From assembly GCF_030264295.1 (NCBI RefSeq), contig NZ_CP127173.1:5091501-5155500 (forward strand): 64,000 nt of DNA, in the 5' to 3' direction. This document shows, one piece after another, positions 7,657-15,515 of this stretch. Within the stretch, counting starts at the first letter, position 1; the number at the start of each line of letters is the position of its first letter. Under the pieces are notes generated by a model. It was not told where the DNA came from and did no database searches. It was given only the letters and a program-made list of their open reading frames with translations. Made by a program: the position numbers and the translations under genes. The stretch comes from Amycolatopsis nalaikhensis. GTDB lineage: Bacteria > Actinomycetota > Actinomycetes > Mycobacteriales > Pseudonocardiaceae.

Positions 7657-9393
7657 GTGCTGGTCGAGCTCGAAAAGCCGCGCACGCTGCGAAGACCGTC
7701 CGCGGTGGTGCTCGCGGCCTTCGTGGCGGGTGTGGTGCCGTTCGCGCTGCACGCCTGGGCCGCGCTGCACGGGAGTTTCGCGCAGGACGACTTCGTGGTC
7801 ACCTACCGGGCGGCCGCGGCCGGGCCGTTCGACCCCGCGTTCCTGTTCCAGGACTACCACGGGCACCTGCAGCCCGGCGGGTTCTTCCTCGCCGCCGTGC
7901 TGACGTGGTGGGCGCCGCTGAACTTCGCGCTGTTGATGGCGCCACTGCTGGTGATGCGGGTCCTCGCGATGGTGCTGTTCTGGTGTTTCCTGGTGCGCTG
8001 CTTCGGCCGCCGCTGGGCGATCCTGGTGCCGTTCACCGTGTTCACGGCGTCGACGTTGCTGCTGGTCCCGACGCTGTGGTGGTCGTTCGGAAGCCAGCTC
8101 GTGCCGGTGGTGCTGGCCGCGGCGGGAGCGGTGCACGCGCACGTCCGCTACCTGGCCGACGGCGGCCGGTGGTGGCTCGGTGTCTTCGCCTGGACGCTCT
8201 TCGGGCTCGCGTTCTACGAGAAGGCGGCGCTGATCCCGGTGCTGCTGGCCGGGGTGACCGTCCTGCTCGGACAGTCCCTTCGCGACCACGTCCGCTACTG
8301 GGCCGGGCACGCCGTCCTGCTGGCCGGGTTCGTGGTGGGGTTCCTGGTCTTGACGACGAGCCAGGTCGGCACCGGCGCGTCGCCGTTGTCGGCCGGGACG
8401 GTCGCGGACCTGACCGGCCGGATGCTCGGTGACACCCTGCTGCCGGGACTGGTCGGCGGGCCGTGGTCCGGCGCCGGGGCGGGCGCGACCTGGGCGCCAC
8501 CGCCGTTCCTCGTCGTCGTCGCGCTCGTGGTGGCTGCGGTGGTCGTGGTGGTCGCCGGAGTGCGCGTCGGCGGCCGTCGGGCGTGGGCTGCCTGGCTGCT
8601 GCTCGCCGCCCTGTTCGCGGTGGACGTCGGCCTGCTCACGCTGACCCGGCTGCGCGAAGTCGGCCCGGCCGCGGGCGACGACCCGCGGTACGTCGCCGAT
8701 CTCGCGCTCGTGGCCGCCCTGTGCGGGGCGTTCGCGTTCCTGCCGCGCGCGGAAGTTGCGCCATCCGGCGGAAAGCGGGAACGGCCGATCGCGGTAATCG
8801 CGTGCGTGCTTTTGCTCGCGAGTTCGGCGGTGGGATTCTCGCGGCTTTCCCCGGCGCTGCGGTTCGAGCATTCCGGGCAGTACGTCGCAAATGTGCGGGC
8901 GGCCGTCGCGGCGGATCCGGACCTCGTTTTCTTCGACACGTTCGTGCCCTCGGACGTCGTCCACGAATGGTTCGGGGCGGACTCCCGCGCGTCCCGGGTG
9001 GTCGGCCTGCTGCCCGGCACGCACTTCGACCAGCCGACGAGCCGGATGCACCAGCTCGACGCGACGGGCACCCCGCACCGGATCACCGGCGTGGACCCGG
9101 TTTCGCGCGGGGTGCCCGGCCCGGTGCCGGGCTGCGGCTACGCGATCGGCGAGACGCCGTCGCGCATCCCGCTCGACACGGCCGTCCTCGGCAGGCACCT
9201 GCTCAAGGTGGATTACTACACTTCGGACGGTGGCGAAGGCCTGGTCGACCGGACGCCGGTGTGGTTCCAGGCCGGGCTGCACTCGCTGTACCTGCCGGTC
9301 GACGGCCTCTTCGACAGCATCGCCGTCCGGCTCTCGAGCCCCGGCGCCCCGGTGTGCGTCGCCAAGATCGAGGTCGGCCAACCGATGTCGTGA
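7657..9393 (+). CDS. Polytopic membrane protein, GT-C-like
   Basis: 578 residues from GTG 7657, preceded by GAGG at 7647-7650. There are many hydrophobic segments, with a first extracytoplasmic loop carrying AQDDFVVTY and DYHGHLQPGGFF, the acidic-loop arrangement of GT-C glycosyltransferases that use polyprenyl-phosphate sugars. A soluble C-terminal part (about 400-578) includes FFDTFVPSDVVHEWFG and TDGLF-like strands. The gene is coupled to the VWA fusion and sits beside the arabinogalactan genes, so envelope glycan work is likely, but donor and acceptor are unknown. Its last codons TCG-TGA lie inside a 46-bp palindromic repeat. Confidence 0.65.
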   Translation: MLVELEKPRTLRRPSAVVLAAFVAGVVPFALHAWAALHGSFAQDDFVVTYRAAAAGPFDPAFLFQDYHGHLQPGGFFLAAVLTWWAPLNFALLMAPLLVMRVLAMVLFWCFLVRCFGRRWAILVPFTVFTASTLLLVPTLWWSFGSQLVPVVLAAAGAVHAHVRYLADGGRWWLGVFAWTLFGLAFYEKAALIPVLLAGVTVLLGQSLRDHVRYWAGHAVLLAGFVVGFLVLTTSQVGTGASPLSAGTVADLTGRMLGDTLLPGLVGGPWSGAGAGATWAPPPFLVVVALVVAAVVVVVAGVRVGGRRAWAAWLLLAALFAVDVGLLTLTRLREVGPAAGDDPRYVADLALVAALCGAFAFLPRAEVAPSGGKRERPIAVIACVLLLASSAVGFSRLSPALRFEHSGQYVANVRAAVAADPDLVFFDTFVPSDVVHEWFGADSRASRVVGLLPGTHFDQPTSRMHQLDATGTPHRITGVDPVSRGVPGPVPGCGYAIGETPSRIPLDTAVLGRHLLKVDYYTSDGGEGLVDRTPVWFQAGLHSLYLPVDGLFDSIAVRLSSPGAPVCVAKIEVGQPMS

Positions 9394-9435
9394 GTGTTTA
9401 GGGCGGTTAGAACCGCCCTAAACACTCACGACATC
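9384..9435. repeat. 46-bp palindromic element, copy A (stem type 1)
   Basis: Core 9387-9432 has perfect 22-bp arms around a central AG, extended to 25-bp arms by GAT/ATC. The outer part is GTCGTGAGTG/CACTCACGAC and the inner stem TTTAGGGCGGTT. It lies between convergent genes. The plus-strand gene ends on the element's TCG-TGA, and the minus-strand methyltransferase stops at its other edge. Likely a two-way terminator, without a U-tract. Confidence 0.9.
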
Positions 9436-10084
9436 AGTAGGGGTCGTACGGGCTGTCGTGGCCGACCAGGCGGGCCAGCGGCCGCAGCCGCAGGCGCAGC
9501 AGCACCTTGATCCCGACGTTGCGCAGGAACCACGGCAGCTGCGCCAGCACGCGCAGCCGGTCCGCCGCGGACGGCGCCGCCAGCCGGAACCGCGCCAGCG
9601 ACGTCGCCCGGTCCACATAGGTGTAGCGGCGTCCGAAGAGGACCTTCGCGATCGTGCCGAGCGTGACGCCGATCGAGGAAAAGCAGTCGTGGACCAGGAT
9701 TTCCGCACCGGGTGGCAGGTGCGCCGACCAGCGGAGGTCGTCGGTGTAGGTCCAGTAGTCGTGCTTGCCGTCGATGTAAAGCAGGTGTATCGGGCGGTCC
9801 CAGTCAGGGCGCAGTTCCGTGCTGTAACCGGCGACGAGCTCGACGACGTCGTCCAGCCCGGCCTGGCGGATGTTGCGCTCGAACAGCTGCCGCGTCGGCG
9901 ATCCGCCGAACAACCGGCCGTCCACGAAGGGGTCGACGGCGATCACCGCGGCACCCACCGTGCGGGCCGCCGCGCCGAGGACGATCGTGGATCTGCCCTG
10001 GTGGCTGCCGATTTCCAGGACGACGTCGCCCTTCTCCAGGCGGCACACGGCGTTCCACAGCGCTTCACCCTGCGCACGCGTCAT
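9434..10084 (-). CDS. Class I SAM-dependent methyltransferase (Methyltransf_24 type)
   Basis: 216 residues from ATG 10084, chosen because AAGGG lies five bases upstream; the open frame continues to a TTG at 10108. The SAM motif I is VVLEIGSHQGRSTIVLG, followed by AVIAVDPF (acidic end of strand 2) and LLYIDGKHDYWTYTDDL, the metal/substrate motif of the MTF_24 group acting on sugars or small acceptors. A basic C-terminal tail (LLRLRLRPLARLV) may contact membrane. It is divergent from AftD, so a role in methylating an envelope glycan or its precursor is plausible but not shown. Convergent with the GT-C-like gene. Confidence 0.8.
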   Translation of the reverse strand: MTRAQGEALWNAVCRLEKGDVVLEIGSHQGRSTIVLGAAARTVGAAVIAVDPFVDGRLFGGSPTRQLFERNIRQAGLDDVVELVAGYSTELRPDWDRPIHLLYIDGKHDYWTYTDDLRWSAHLPPGAEILVHDCFSSIGVTLGTIAKVLFGRRYTYVDRATSLARFRLAAPSAADRLRVLAQLPWFLRNVGIKVLLRLRLRPLARLVGHDSPYDPY

Positions 10085-10202
10085 CCAGCCCTTGACCGGC
10101 TCGGCCAAGGCCCAGGCGTCTTCGAACGAGATGGCGCACCTGCCTGAAGTCGGGACTCTGCCTCCAGCAAAACTGTCGGCACATGGTAGCCAGGTTTCGG
10201 CC

Positions 10203-10223
10203 TAGTATCTACCGGATGGTAAC
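10203..10223 (+). promoter_or_regulatory. -10-like TAGTAT and weak ACC-N4-GGT palindrome at the AftD start
   Basis: TAGTAT at 10203-10208 sits seven bases before ATG 10216, the spacing expected for a leaderless transcript; there is no ribosome binding site. TCTACC-GGAT-GGTAAC at 10208-10223 covers the start codon and matches 9 of 12 arm positions of the ATTACC-N4-GGTAAT sites at 15458 and 21547. Both readings are inference. Confidence 0.35.
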
Positions 10224-13200
10224 CACGGCCCGCGAACGAGCCCGGGACGACGCCCCACCCTCCGGGCGCGTCGGGAAGGGCGCGTTCTTCCGCCGCCCGA
10301 GCACGTGGATCGTGCTGGCGCTGACCGTGGTGTCCTTCCTCCAGATGCCGGGCAAGACGACGTTCGACACGAAGCTCGACCTCGCCGTCGACCCGCTCGC
10401 CTTCCTCGGCCGCGCGCTGCACCTGTGGAACCCGGAGGCGACCGCGGGGGAGCTGCAGAACCAGGCGTACGGCTACCTCTTCCCGATGGGCCCGTTCTTC
10501 GCGCTGTGCCAGGCGGTCGGCGTGCCCGCGTGGATCGCGCAACGGCTGTGGGGCGCGATCCTGCTGTCGGCCGCGTTCGGCGGCGCGCTGCTGCTGGCCC
10601 GGGCGATGAAGCTCGGCACCGAGCGCACGCGGCTGATCGGGGCGCTGGGTTACGCGCTCGCGCCGCGCATGCTCACCGAGATCGGCGGCCTGTCCGCGGA
10701 GATGCTGCCCGCCGTGCTGCTGCCGTGGGTGCTCGTGCCGCTGGTGCGCGCCGGGGCGATCGGCTCGCCGCGGCGCGCGGCCGGGCTGTCCGCCGTCGCC
10801 GTGCTGTGCATGGGCGGGGTCAACGGCGCGATGGTCGTGATGGCGCTCGTCCTGCCGGGACTCTGGTTGCTGACGCGGCGGTGGACGCGCGAGCACGTCC
10901 GGCTGGTGGTCTGGTGGGCGGTCTTCGTCGTCGGCGCGACGCTGTGGTGGATCCTGCCGTTGCTGCTGCTCGGCGAATACAGCCTGCCGTTCCTGGACTA
11001 CATCGAGTCCGCGACGAACACGACCGCGCCGATGTCGTTGTTCGAGGTGCTGCGCGGGACGAACCAGTGGGTCGCCTACGTCGTGCAGGGCACGCCGTGG
11101 TGGCCCGGCGGCTGGTCGCTGATCGACAACCCGGTGCTGATGCTCGCCACCGGGCTCGTCGCCGGGATCGGCCTGTTCGGCTTGACCCGGCGCGGCCTGC
11201 CCGAACGTCGGTTCCTCGTGCTCGGCGTGCTCACCGGGCTGACGCTGCTGACCATCGGGTACGTCGGCACGCTCGACAGCCCGCTCGCCGAGCAGGTCCG
11301 GCACCTGCTCGACGGGCCGCTGGCCCCGCTGCGCAACGTCCACAAGTTCGAACCCGTGCTGCGGCTGCCGCTGATGCTCGCGTTCGTGCACGGCATTTCG
11401 AGCCCGGTGAAGTCGTCGCGCCGGTTCCTGCGGCCCGCGCTGGGGTTGCTGCTGGTCCTGGTGATGGCCGCGCCCGCGTGGCTGCTGAACCTGCGGTCCG
11501 GCCCGGGCTGGGACGAGGTTCCCGGCTACTGGCACGACGCGATGGGCTACGTCGCCAAGGCCGATCCGAACGCGCGGACGCTGCTGCTGCCCGCCACGGG
11601 TTTCGGCGAGTACGACTGGGGCCGCACGGTCGACGAGCCCGCGCAGGCGATCGCACGCAGTCCGTGGGCGGTGCGCAACCAGGTGCCGCTCGGGTCCGAA
11701 GGCAACACGCGGCTGATGGACTCGGTCGACGCGGCATTGGCCGACGGCCGCGGCGACGCCGGGCTGGCCGCGCTGCTCGCCCGGTCCGGTTACCGGTTCC
11801 TGCTGCTGCGCAACGACATCGACCGCGAGCGGACCGCCGCGCCGCCGATCGCGACCCTGCGGGCCGGGCTGGCCGGGTCGCCGGGCATCGCCAAGGCCGC
11901 GGAGTTCGGGCCCCTGGAGATCTACGAGGTGAAGCGGCCGGTGCCGCTCGCCACCGCGACGTCCACAAAGGACGTCCCGACGGTCAGCGGAGGCCCGGAG
12001 AACCTGCTGCCGCTGCTCGACTCCGGCCAGCTGGACCCCTCGACGCCGACCGTGCTGACCGGCGACGGCGGCTCGCCCGGCGGGCCCCGGCTGGTCACCG
12101 ACGGCCTGCGCCGCGCCGAACGCAACGTCGGCGGCGTGCGGGACAACCTCAGCCAGACGCTGACCGCGGGCGAGGCCTACCGCCAGCAACGCGCCGCGGG
12201 CGACGTGCTGCCGTTCCCCGGCCAGGAGCACCAGACCGTGGCCGCCTACCGGGGCATCCGCGCGGTGACGGCGTCGACGGCGGCGTCCTTCGCCGACGCG
12301 TTCGGCGGGTCCGACCCCGGCCACCAGCCGTTCGCCGCGATCGACGGCGATCCGCGCACGGCGTGGCACTCGTCGTCGTTCACCGGGCCGATCGGCCAGT
12401 GGCTCGAGGTGGAGCTGGACACCCCGCGGCTGGTCAACTCCGTGGACCTGCAGATGGTGGACGACATCCGCGTGGGCTGGCCGCCGACCCGGATCCGGAT
12501 CACCACCGACAACGGCTCGGTCGAGCAGCAGGTGATCCGCGGCGCCGGACCGCACGACTACACGGTCGCCGCCGGGGTGACGCGCAAGGTGCGGATCACG
12601 TTGCTGTCGCTGGTGGTCGGGCGGCAGGACGGGAACGTCGGCATCGCCGAGCTGAAGATCCCCGGCACCGAACCGCAGCGTGCCCTGGAAGTGCCCGCGG
12701 ACCTGCCCGCCGGACCGGCGCCGGGCTTCGCGTTCACGCGCGGGGCGCAGCCGCGGTACGCGTGCCTGCGCACCGGCGACGCCGTGCGCTGCGACGCTTC
12801 CGCCGCCCGCGACGGCGAAGAACCCGACGGCATCCGGCGGCTCTTCAGCACGCCCGCGGAGGGCACGTTCCTGGTCGGCGGTTCGGTGCTGCCCGCGGGT
12901 GGCGGCCGGAACCCGGTGTCGTTGCCGGGGGTGACGGTCGCGTCGACGTCGCAGCTGGGCGGCGACCCGGCGGCGGGCGGGTTCGCTGCCGTGGACGGCG
13001 ACGCGGGCACGACGTGGCGTCCCGACGTCACCGACCTCCGGCCGACCCTGACCCTCGGCTGGACCGGACCGAAGCGGATTTCCGGGCTGCACATCGGGGT
13101 TTCGCCGTCGAGCGGCGCGCGGGCACCCAGGCAGGTGGAACTGGTGGGGAAGTCCGGGACGCGGTCGGTGCGGCTCGACGCGGGCGGCTCAGCGTCGTTC

Positions 13201-14208
13201 GAACCCCTGGACACCGACCAGCTGCGGATCGTCCTGCCGGGCGACGACGACGATCCGGCGGCGCGCGCGGTGGTCGGCATCGGCAGCCTGGAACTGTCCG
13301 GGACGCCGGGGCTGCTGCCGGGCCCGGATCCGGCGTTCACCGTGCCGTGCGGGTCGGGCCCGAACGTCCACCTCGACGGCCTCGACTACCGGACGTCGGT
13401 GCGGGGCACGCTGTCGGACATCACCGCGCACCGGCCGCTGGAACTGGGGATGTGCCGCGACTCGGAGGGCGGCATCGCGCTCCCGGCCGGCGGGCACGAG
13501 CTGCGGACGGACCGGTCGGACGCGTTCGTGGTGCAGGATCTGTGGCTGCGCCCGGTGGGGGAGGTTTCGCCGCCGGTGCACCGCGCGGTCCAGGTGGGCG
13601 AGTGGGACGCGGCGTCGCGGACGGTGACGGTGGCGCCGGGCCCGGAGTCGGTGCTGGCGGTGCCGGAGAACGCGAACGCGGGCTGGGTGGCCACTTTGGA
13701 CGGTCGCGAGCTGGCCCGCACCCGCGTCGACGGCTGGCAGCAGGCGTGGATCGTCCCGGCGGGCGCGGGCGGCGAGGTGTCCCTGTCGTTCGAACCGGAC
13801 TCGCGGTACCGGGCTTTCCTGCTGATCGGCGCGGTGGCGGTGCTCCTGCTGCTGGTGGGTGTGGCGTGGCCCGCCCGGCGGCGGCCGTTCGCGGTGGCCC
13901 CGGGCGGGGCCGCGGTGCCGGTGGTGCTGATCGGGCTGCTGGTGGCGCTGGGCGGGATGCTGCCGGTGGTGCTGCTGATCGCGTGCCTGCTGGCGCGCCA
14001 GTTCTCCGAGCGGGCGCCGCGGTACTTGACGTTCGGCGGCATGGTCGTGGCGGCCGGGGTGTCGGTGACGGGCCGGATCCTGGGTCACGGCCAGGAGTGG
14101 GCGTACGGCCCGCTGACGCAGGCGGCGTTGCTCCTGGCGGCGGCCGCGATGGTGGCGACGTGCGTGGACTGGTTCACCCCCAAGAAGCCGCTCGCCCCAG
14201 GGTCGTGA
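10216..14208 (+). CDS. aftD: AftD-like alpha-(1->3)-arabinofuranosyltransferase
   Basis: About 1330 residues, the size of mycobacterial AftD. The first ~400 residues are a GT-C membrane domain (start STWIVLALTVVSFLQMPGK; loop TKLDLAVDPLAFLGRALHLW; ALGYALAPRMLTEIGGLSAE). The periplasmic part holds two discoidin/F5-8C-like carbohydrate-binding modules, near residues 685-780 (FAAIDGDPRTAWHSSS) and 918-1000 (AAVDGDAGTTWRP). Hydrophobic helices close the protein. AftD adds alpha-1,3 branches of arabinofuranose to arabinogalactan and lipoarabinomannan from decaprenyl-phosphoarabinose. ATG 10216 is preferred for a possible leaderless promoter; ATG 10183 is in frame. DUF2613 nearby mirrors the Rv0236c/Rv0236A pair. 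The stop lies in palindrome copy B. Confidence 0.9.
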   Translation: MVTTARERARDDAPPSGRVGKGAFFRRPSTWIVLALTVVSFLQMPGKTTFDTKLDLAVDPLAFLGRALHLWNPEATAGELQNQAYGYLFPMGPFFALCQAVGVPAWIAQRLWGAILLSAAFGGALLLARAMKLGTERTRLIGALGYALAPRMLTEIGGLSAEMLPAVLLPWVLVPLVRAGAIGSPRRAAGLSAVAVLCMGGVNGAMVVMALVLPGLWLLTRRWTREHVRLVVWWAVFVVGATLWWILPLLLLGEYSLPFLDYIESATNTTAPMSLFEVLRGTNQWVAYVVQGTPWWPGGWSLIDNPVLMLATGLVAGIGLFGLTRRGLPERRFLVLGVLTGLTLLTIGYVGTLDSPLAEQVRHLLDGPLAPLRNVHKFEPVLRLPLMLAFVHGISSPVKSSRRFLRPALGLLLVLVMAAPAWLLNLRSGPGWDEVPGYWHDAMGYVAKADPNARTLLLPATGFGEYDWGRTVDEPAQAIARSPWAVRNQVPLGSEGNTRLMDSVDAALADGRGDAGLAALLARSGYRFLLLRNDIDRERTAAPPIATLRAGLAGSPGIAKAAEFGPLEIYEVKRPVPLATATSTKDVPTVSGGPENLLPLLDSGQLDPSTPTVLTGDGGSPGGPRLVTDGLRRAERNVGGVRDNLSQTLTAGEAYRQQRAAGDVLPFPGQEHQTVAAYRGIRAVTASTAASFADAFGGSDPGHQPFAAIDGDPRTAWHSSSFTGPIGQWLEVELDTPRLVNSVDLQMVDDIRVGWPPTRIRITTDNGSVEQQVIRGAGPHDYTVAAGVTRKVRITLLSLVVGRQDGNVGIAELKIPGTEPQRALEVPADLPAGPAPGFAFTRGAQPRYACLRTGDAVRCDASAARDGEEPDGIRRLFSTPAEGTFLVGGSVLPAGGGRNPVSLPGVTVASTSQLGGDPAAGGFAAVDGDAGTTWRPDVTDLRPTLTLGWTGPKRISGLHIGVSPSSGARAPRQVELVGKSGTRSVRLDAGGSASFEPLDTDQLRIVLPGDDDDPAARAVVGIGSLELSGTPGLLPGPDPAFTVPCGSGPNVHLDGLDYRTSVRGTLSDITAHRPLELGMCRDSEGGIALPAGGHELRTDRSDAFVVQDLWLRPVGEVSPPVHRAVQVGEWDAASRTVTVAPGPESVLAVPENANAGWVATLDGRELARTRVDGWQQAWIVPAGAGGEVSLSFEPDSRYRAFLLIGAVAVLLLLVGVAWPARRRPFAVAPGGAAVPVVLIGLLVALGGMLPVVLLIACLLARQFSERAPRYLTFGGMVVAAGVSVTGRILGHGQEWAYGPLTQAALLLAAAAMVATCVDWFTPKKPLAPGS

Positions 14209-14247
14209 GTGGAAAACAGTGTTCTAACACTGTTTTCCACTCACGAC
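14202..14247. repeat. 46-bp palindromic element, copy B (stem type 2)
   Basis: Perfect 22-bp arms around a central CT. The outer part is GTCGTGAGTG, as in copy A, but the inner stem is GAAAACAGTGTT. Both convergent neighbours end inside it on TCG-TGA: AftD on the plus strand (14206-14208) and the flippase on the minus strand (14243-14241). Confidence 0.9.
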
Positions 14248-15446
14248 GACCGGGTGCGCGACCGCAGTTCCAACGCCGCGCCCGCCACCGCCAGCCCGCC
14301 CGCGCAGCAGGCCGCGACCGCGACCACCTGGGCCGCCGAACCGTGCAGCCACGTCGTGATCAGCACCGCCTCGACGACCACCGCCGTCCACATCAGCAGC
14401 GTCACCCGGCGGTCGCCGTCGGCCAGCCGGGCGTACAACAGGATCTGCACCAGCGCGAGCATCGAGCCCGCCAGCGCGAACGGCCACACCGGCATCGTGC
14501 TTCCGGCGTAACGCGATCCGCCGATCACGGCGAGCAGCGAAGGCCCCAGCACCACCGAAACCAGCAGCACGACGGCGTCCAGGCATGCGCACACCGCCAG
14601 CGCCAGCGGCAGAACCCGCCGCCGTCCGGCGGAAGCGGCGAACCGCGGCAGCACCAGCACGCCCACCGCCTGCGGCAGCCAGTACGCGATCTTCGTGACG
14701 ATCGCGCCGAGCGCGTACTCGCCGGCGTCGGCCGCCGGGAGCGTGTGCCGCGCCAGCACCAGGTCGAGGTTCACCAGCAGCACCAGCGCCAGCATCGCCT
14801 GCGCCGTGTGGAGCACGTCGCCGCCGTGGCGGTCGGCCCAGCGCGGCCGCGGGCGGCCGCAGATCTGCCAGCCCGCCACGACGACCACCAGCGAGCCGAT
14901 CGCCGTCCCGGCCAGCGCGCCGGTCGGTGTCCTCGCCACCACCAGCCCCACCAGGGAACCGCCGACCTTGCCGACGCCTTCCAGCGCGATCAGCCCGGCC
15001 AGCGTCGCGAACCGGTGGGCGCCCTGCAGCAGCCCGTGGAACAAGCCGAGCAGCGTCAACGGCCCGAGTGCGGCGGTCACCAGCAGCGCCGGGGCCAGCG
15101 AACCCAGGTGCAGCAGGAGCACCAGCAACGGGCTGAGCGTCAACGCCGCCGCCGCGACGATCCCGCTCGTCACCAAGCCGAGCGCGAACAGCGAACCACG
15201 GGAAAGCGAAGGCGAGCGCGCGACCCGCAAGGCCACCACCGTCTGCAGGCCCATCGCCGGGACGACGCCGATCACCAGCACCGCCAGCAGAGAGCTCAGC
15301 TCCCCGAACGCGCCGGGCGCGAGGACCCGCGCGGCCGCCAAGCTCAGCACGTAACTGGCCGCGTTGTTGCCCGCGAGCGCGAGCGAGACGAGGATCGCCG
15401 CGACCCGGTTGCCGGTCCGGGCGGGGACTTCGGTGTCTACGCTCAA
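14241..15446 (-). CDS. Polysaccharide flippase-like membrane protein (MOP superfamily)
   Basis: 401 residues, with about 12 hydrophobic segments and the opening of Wzx/MOP exporters (LVSLALAGNNAASYVLSLAAARVL, then FGELSSLLAVLVIG). A repeated LxxG-rich helix pattern follows, ending in a basic tail RSRTRSS. The start is TTG 15446, with GGGAG seven bases upstream; no ATG or GTG is in frame before the stop. Such proteins move lipid-linked sugars across the membrane, and the position between AftD and other envelope glycosyl genes fits that role. The substrate is unknown. An ATTACC-type palindrome lies just upstream. The stop codon is inside palindrome copy B. Confidence 0.78.
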   Translation of the reverse strand: MSVDTEVPARTGNRVAAILVSLALAGNNAASYVLSLAAARVLAPGAFGELSSLLAVLVIGVVPAMGLQTVVALRVARSPSLSRGSLFALGLVTSGIVAAAALTLSPLLVLLLHLGSLAPALLVTAALGPLTLLGLFHGLLQGAHRFATLAGLIALEGVGKVGGSLVGLVVARTPTGALAGTAIGSLVVVVAGWQICGRPRPRWADRHGGDVLHTAQAMLALVLLVNLDLVLARHTLPAADAGEYALGAIVTKIAYWLPQAVGVLVLPRFAASAGRRRVLPLALAVCACLDAVVLLVSVVLGPSLLAVIGGSRYAGSTMPVWPFALAGSMLALVQILLYARLADGDRRVTLLMWTAVVVEAVLITTWLHGSAAQVVAVAACCAGGLAVAGAALELRSRTRSS

Positions 15447-15457
15447 CGGCGGGCTCC

Positions 15458-15475
15458 CATTACCGGCGGGTAATG
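15458..15475. promoter_or_regulatory. Inverted repeat CATTACC-GGCG-GGTAATG
   Basis: Perfect 7-bp arms, four-base centre, between the divergent flippase and GT-C-like genes. The same core, ATTACC-N4-GGTAAT, lies directly upstream of the DUF3068 gene at 21547. The dyad looks like a TetR-type operator; the regulator is not identified in the window. Confidence 0.55.
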
Positions 15476-15515
15476 ACCGGGACACTAATCGCGCGGGCAA
15501 CGGAAAGGAAGGGCC

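Noticed and set aside
10081..13092. A 1003-residue open frame on the minus strand inside AftD, and 10305-15473 on the plus strand
   Set aside because: Both are GC-rich shadow frames with Arg/Pro/Ala-heavy, motif-free translations; AftD itself explains the region.
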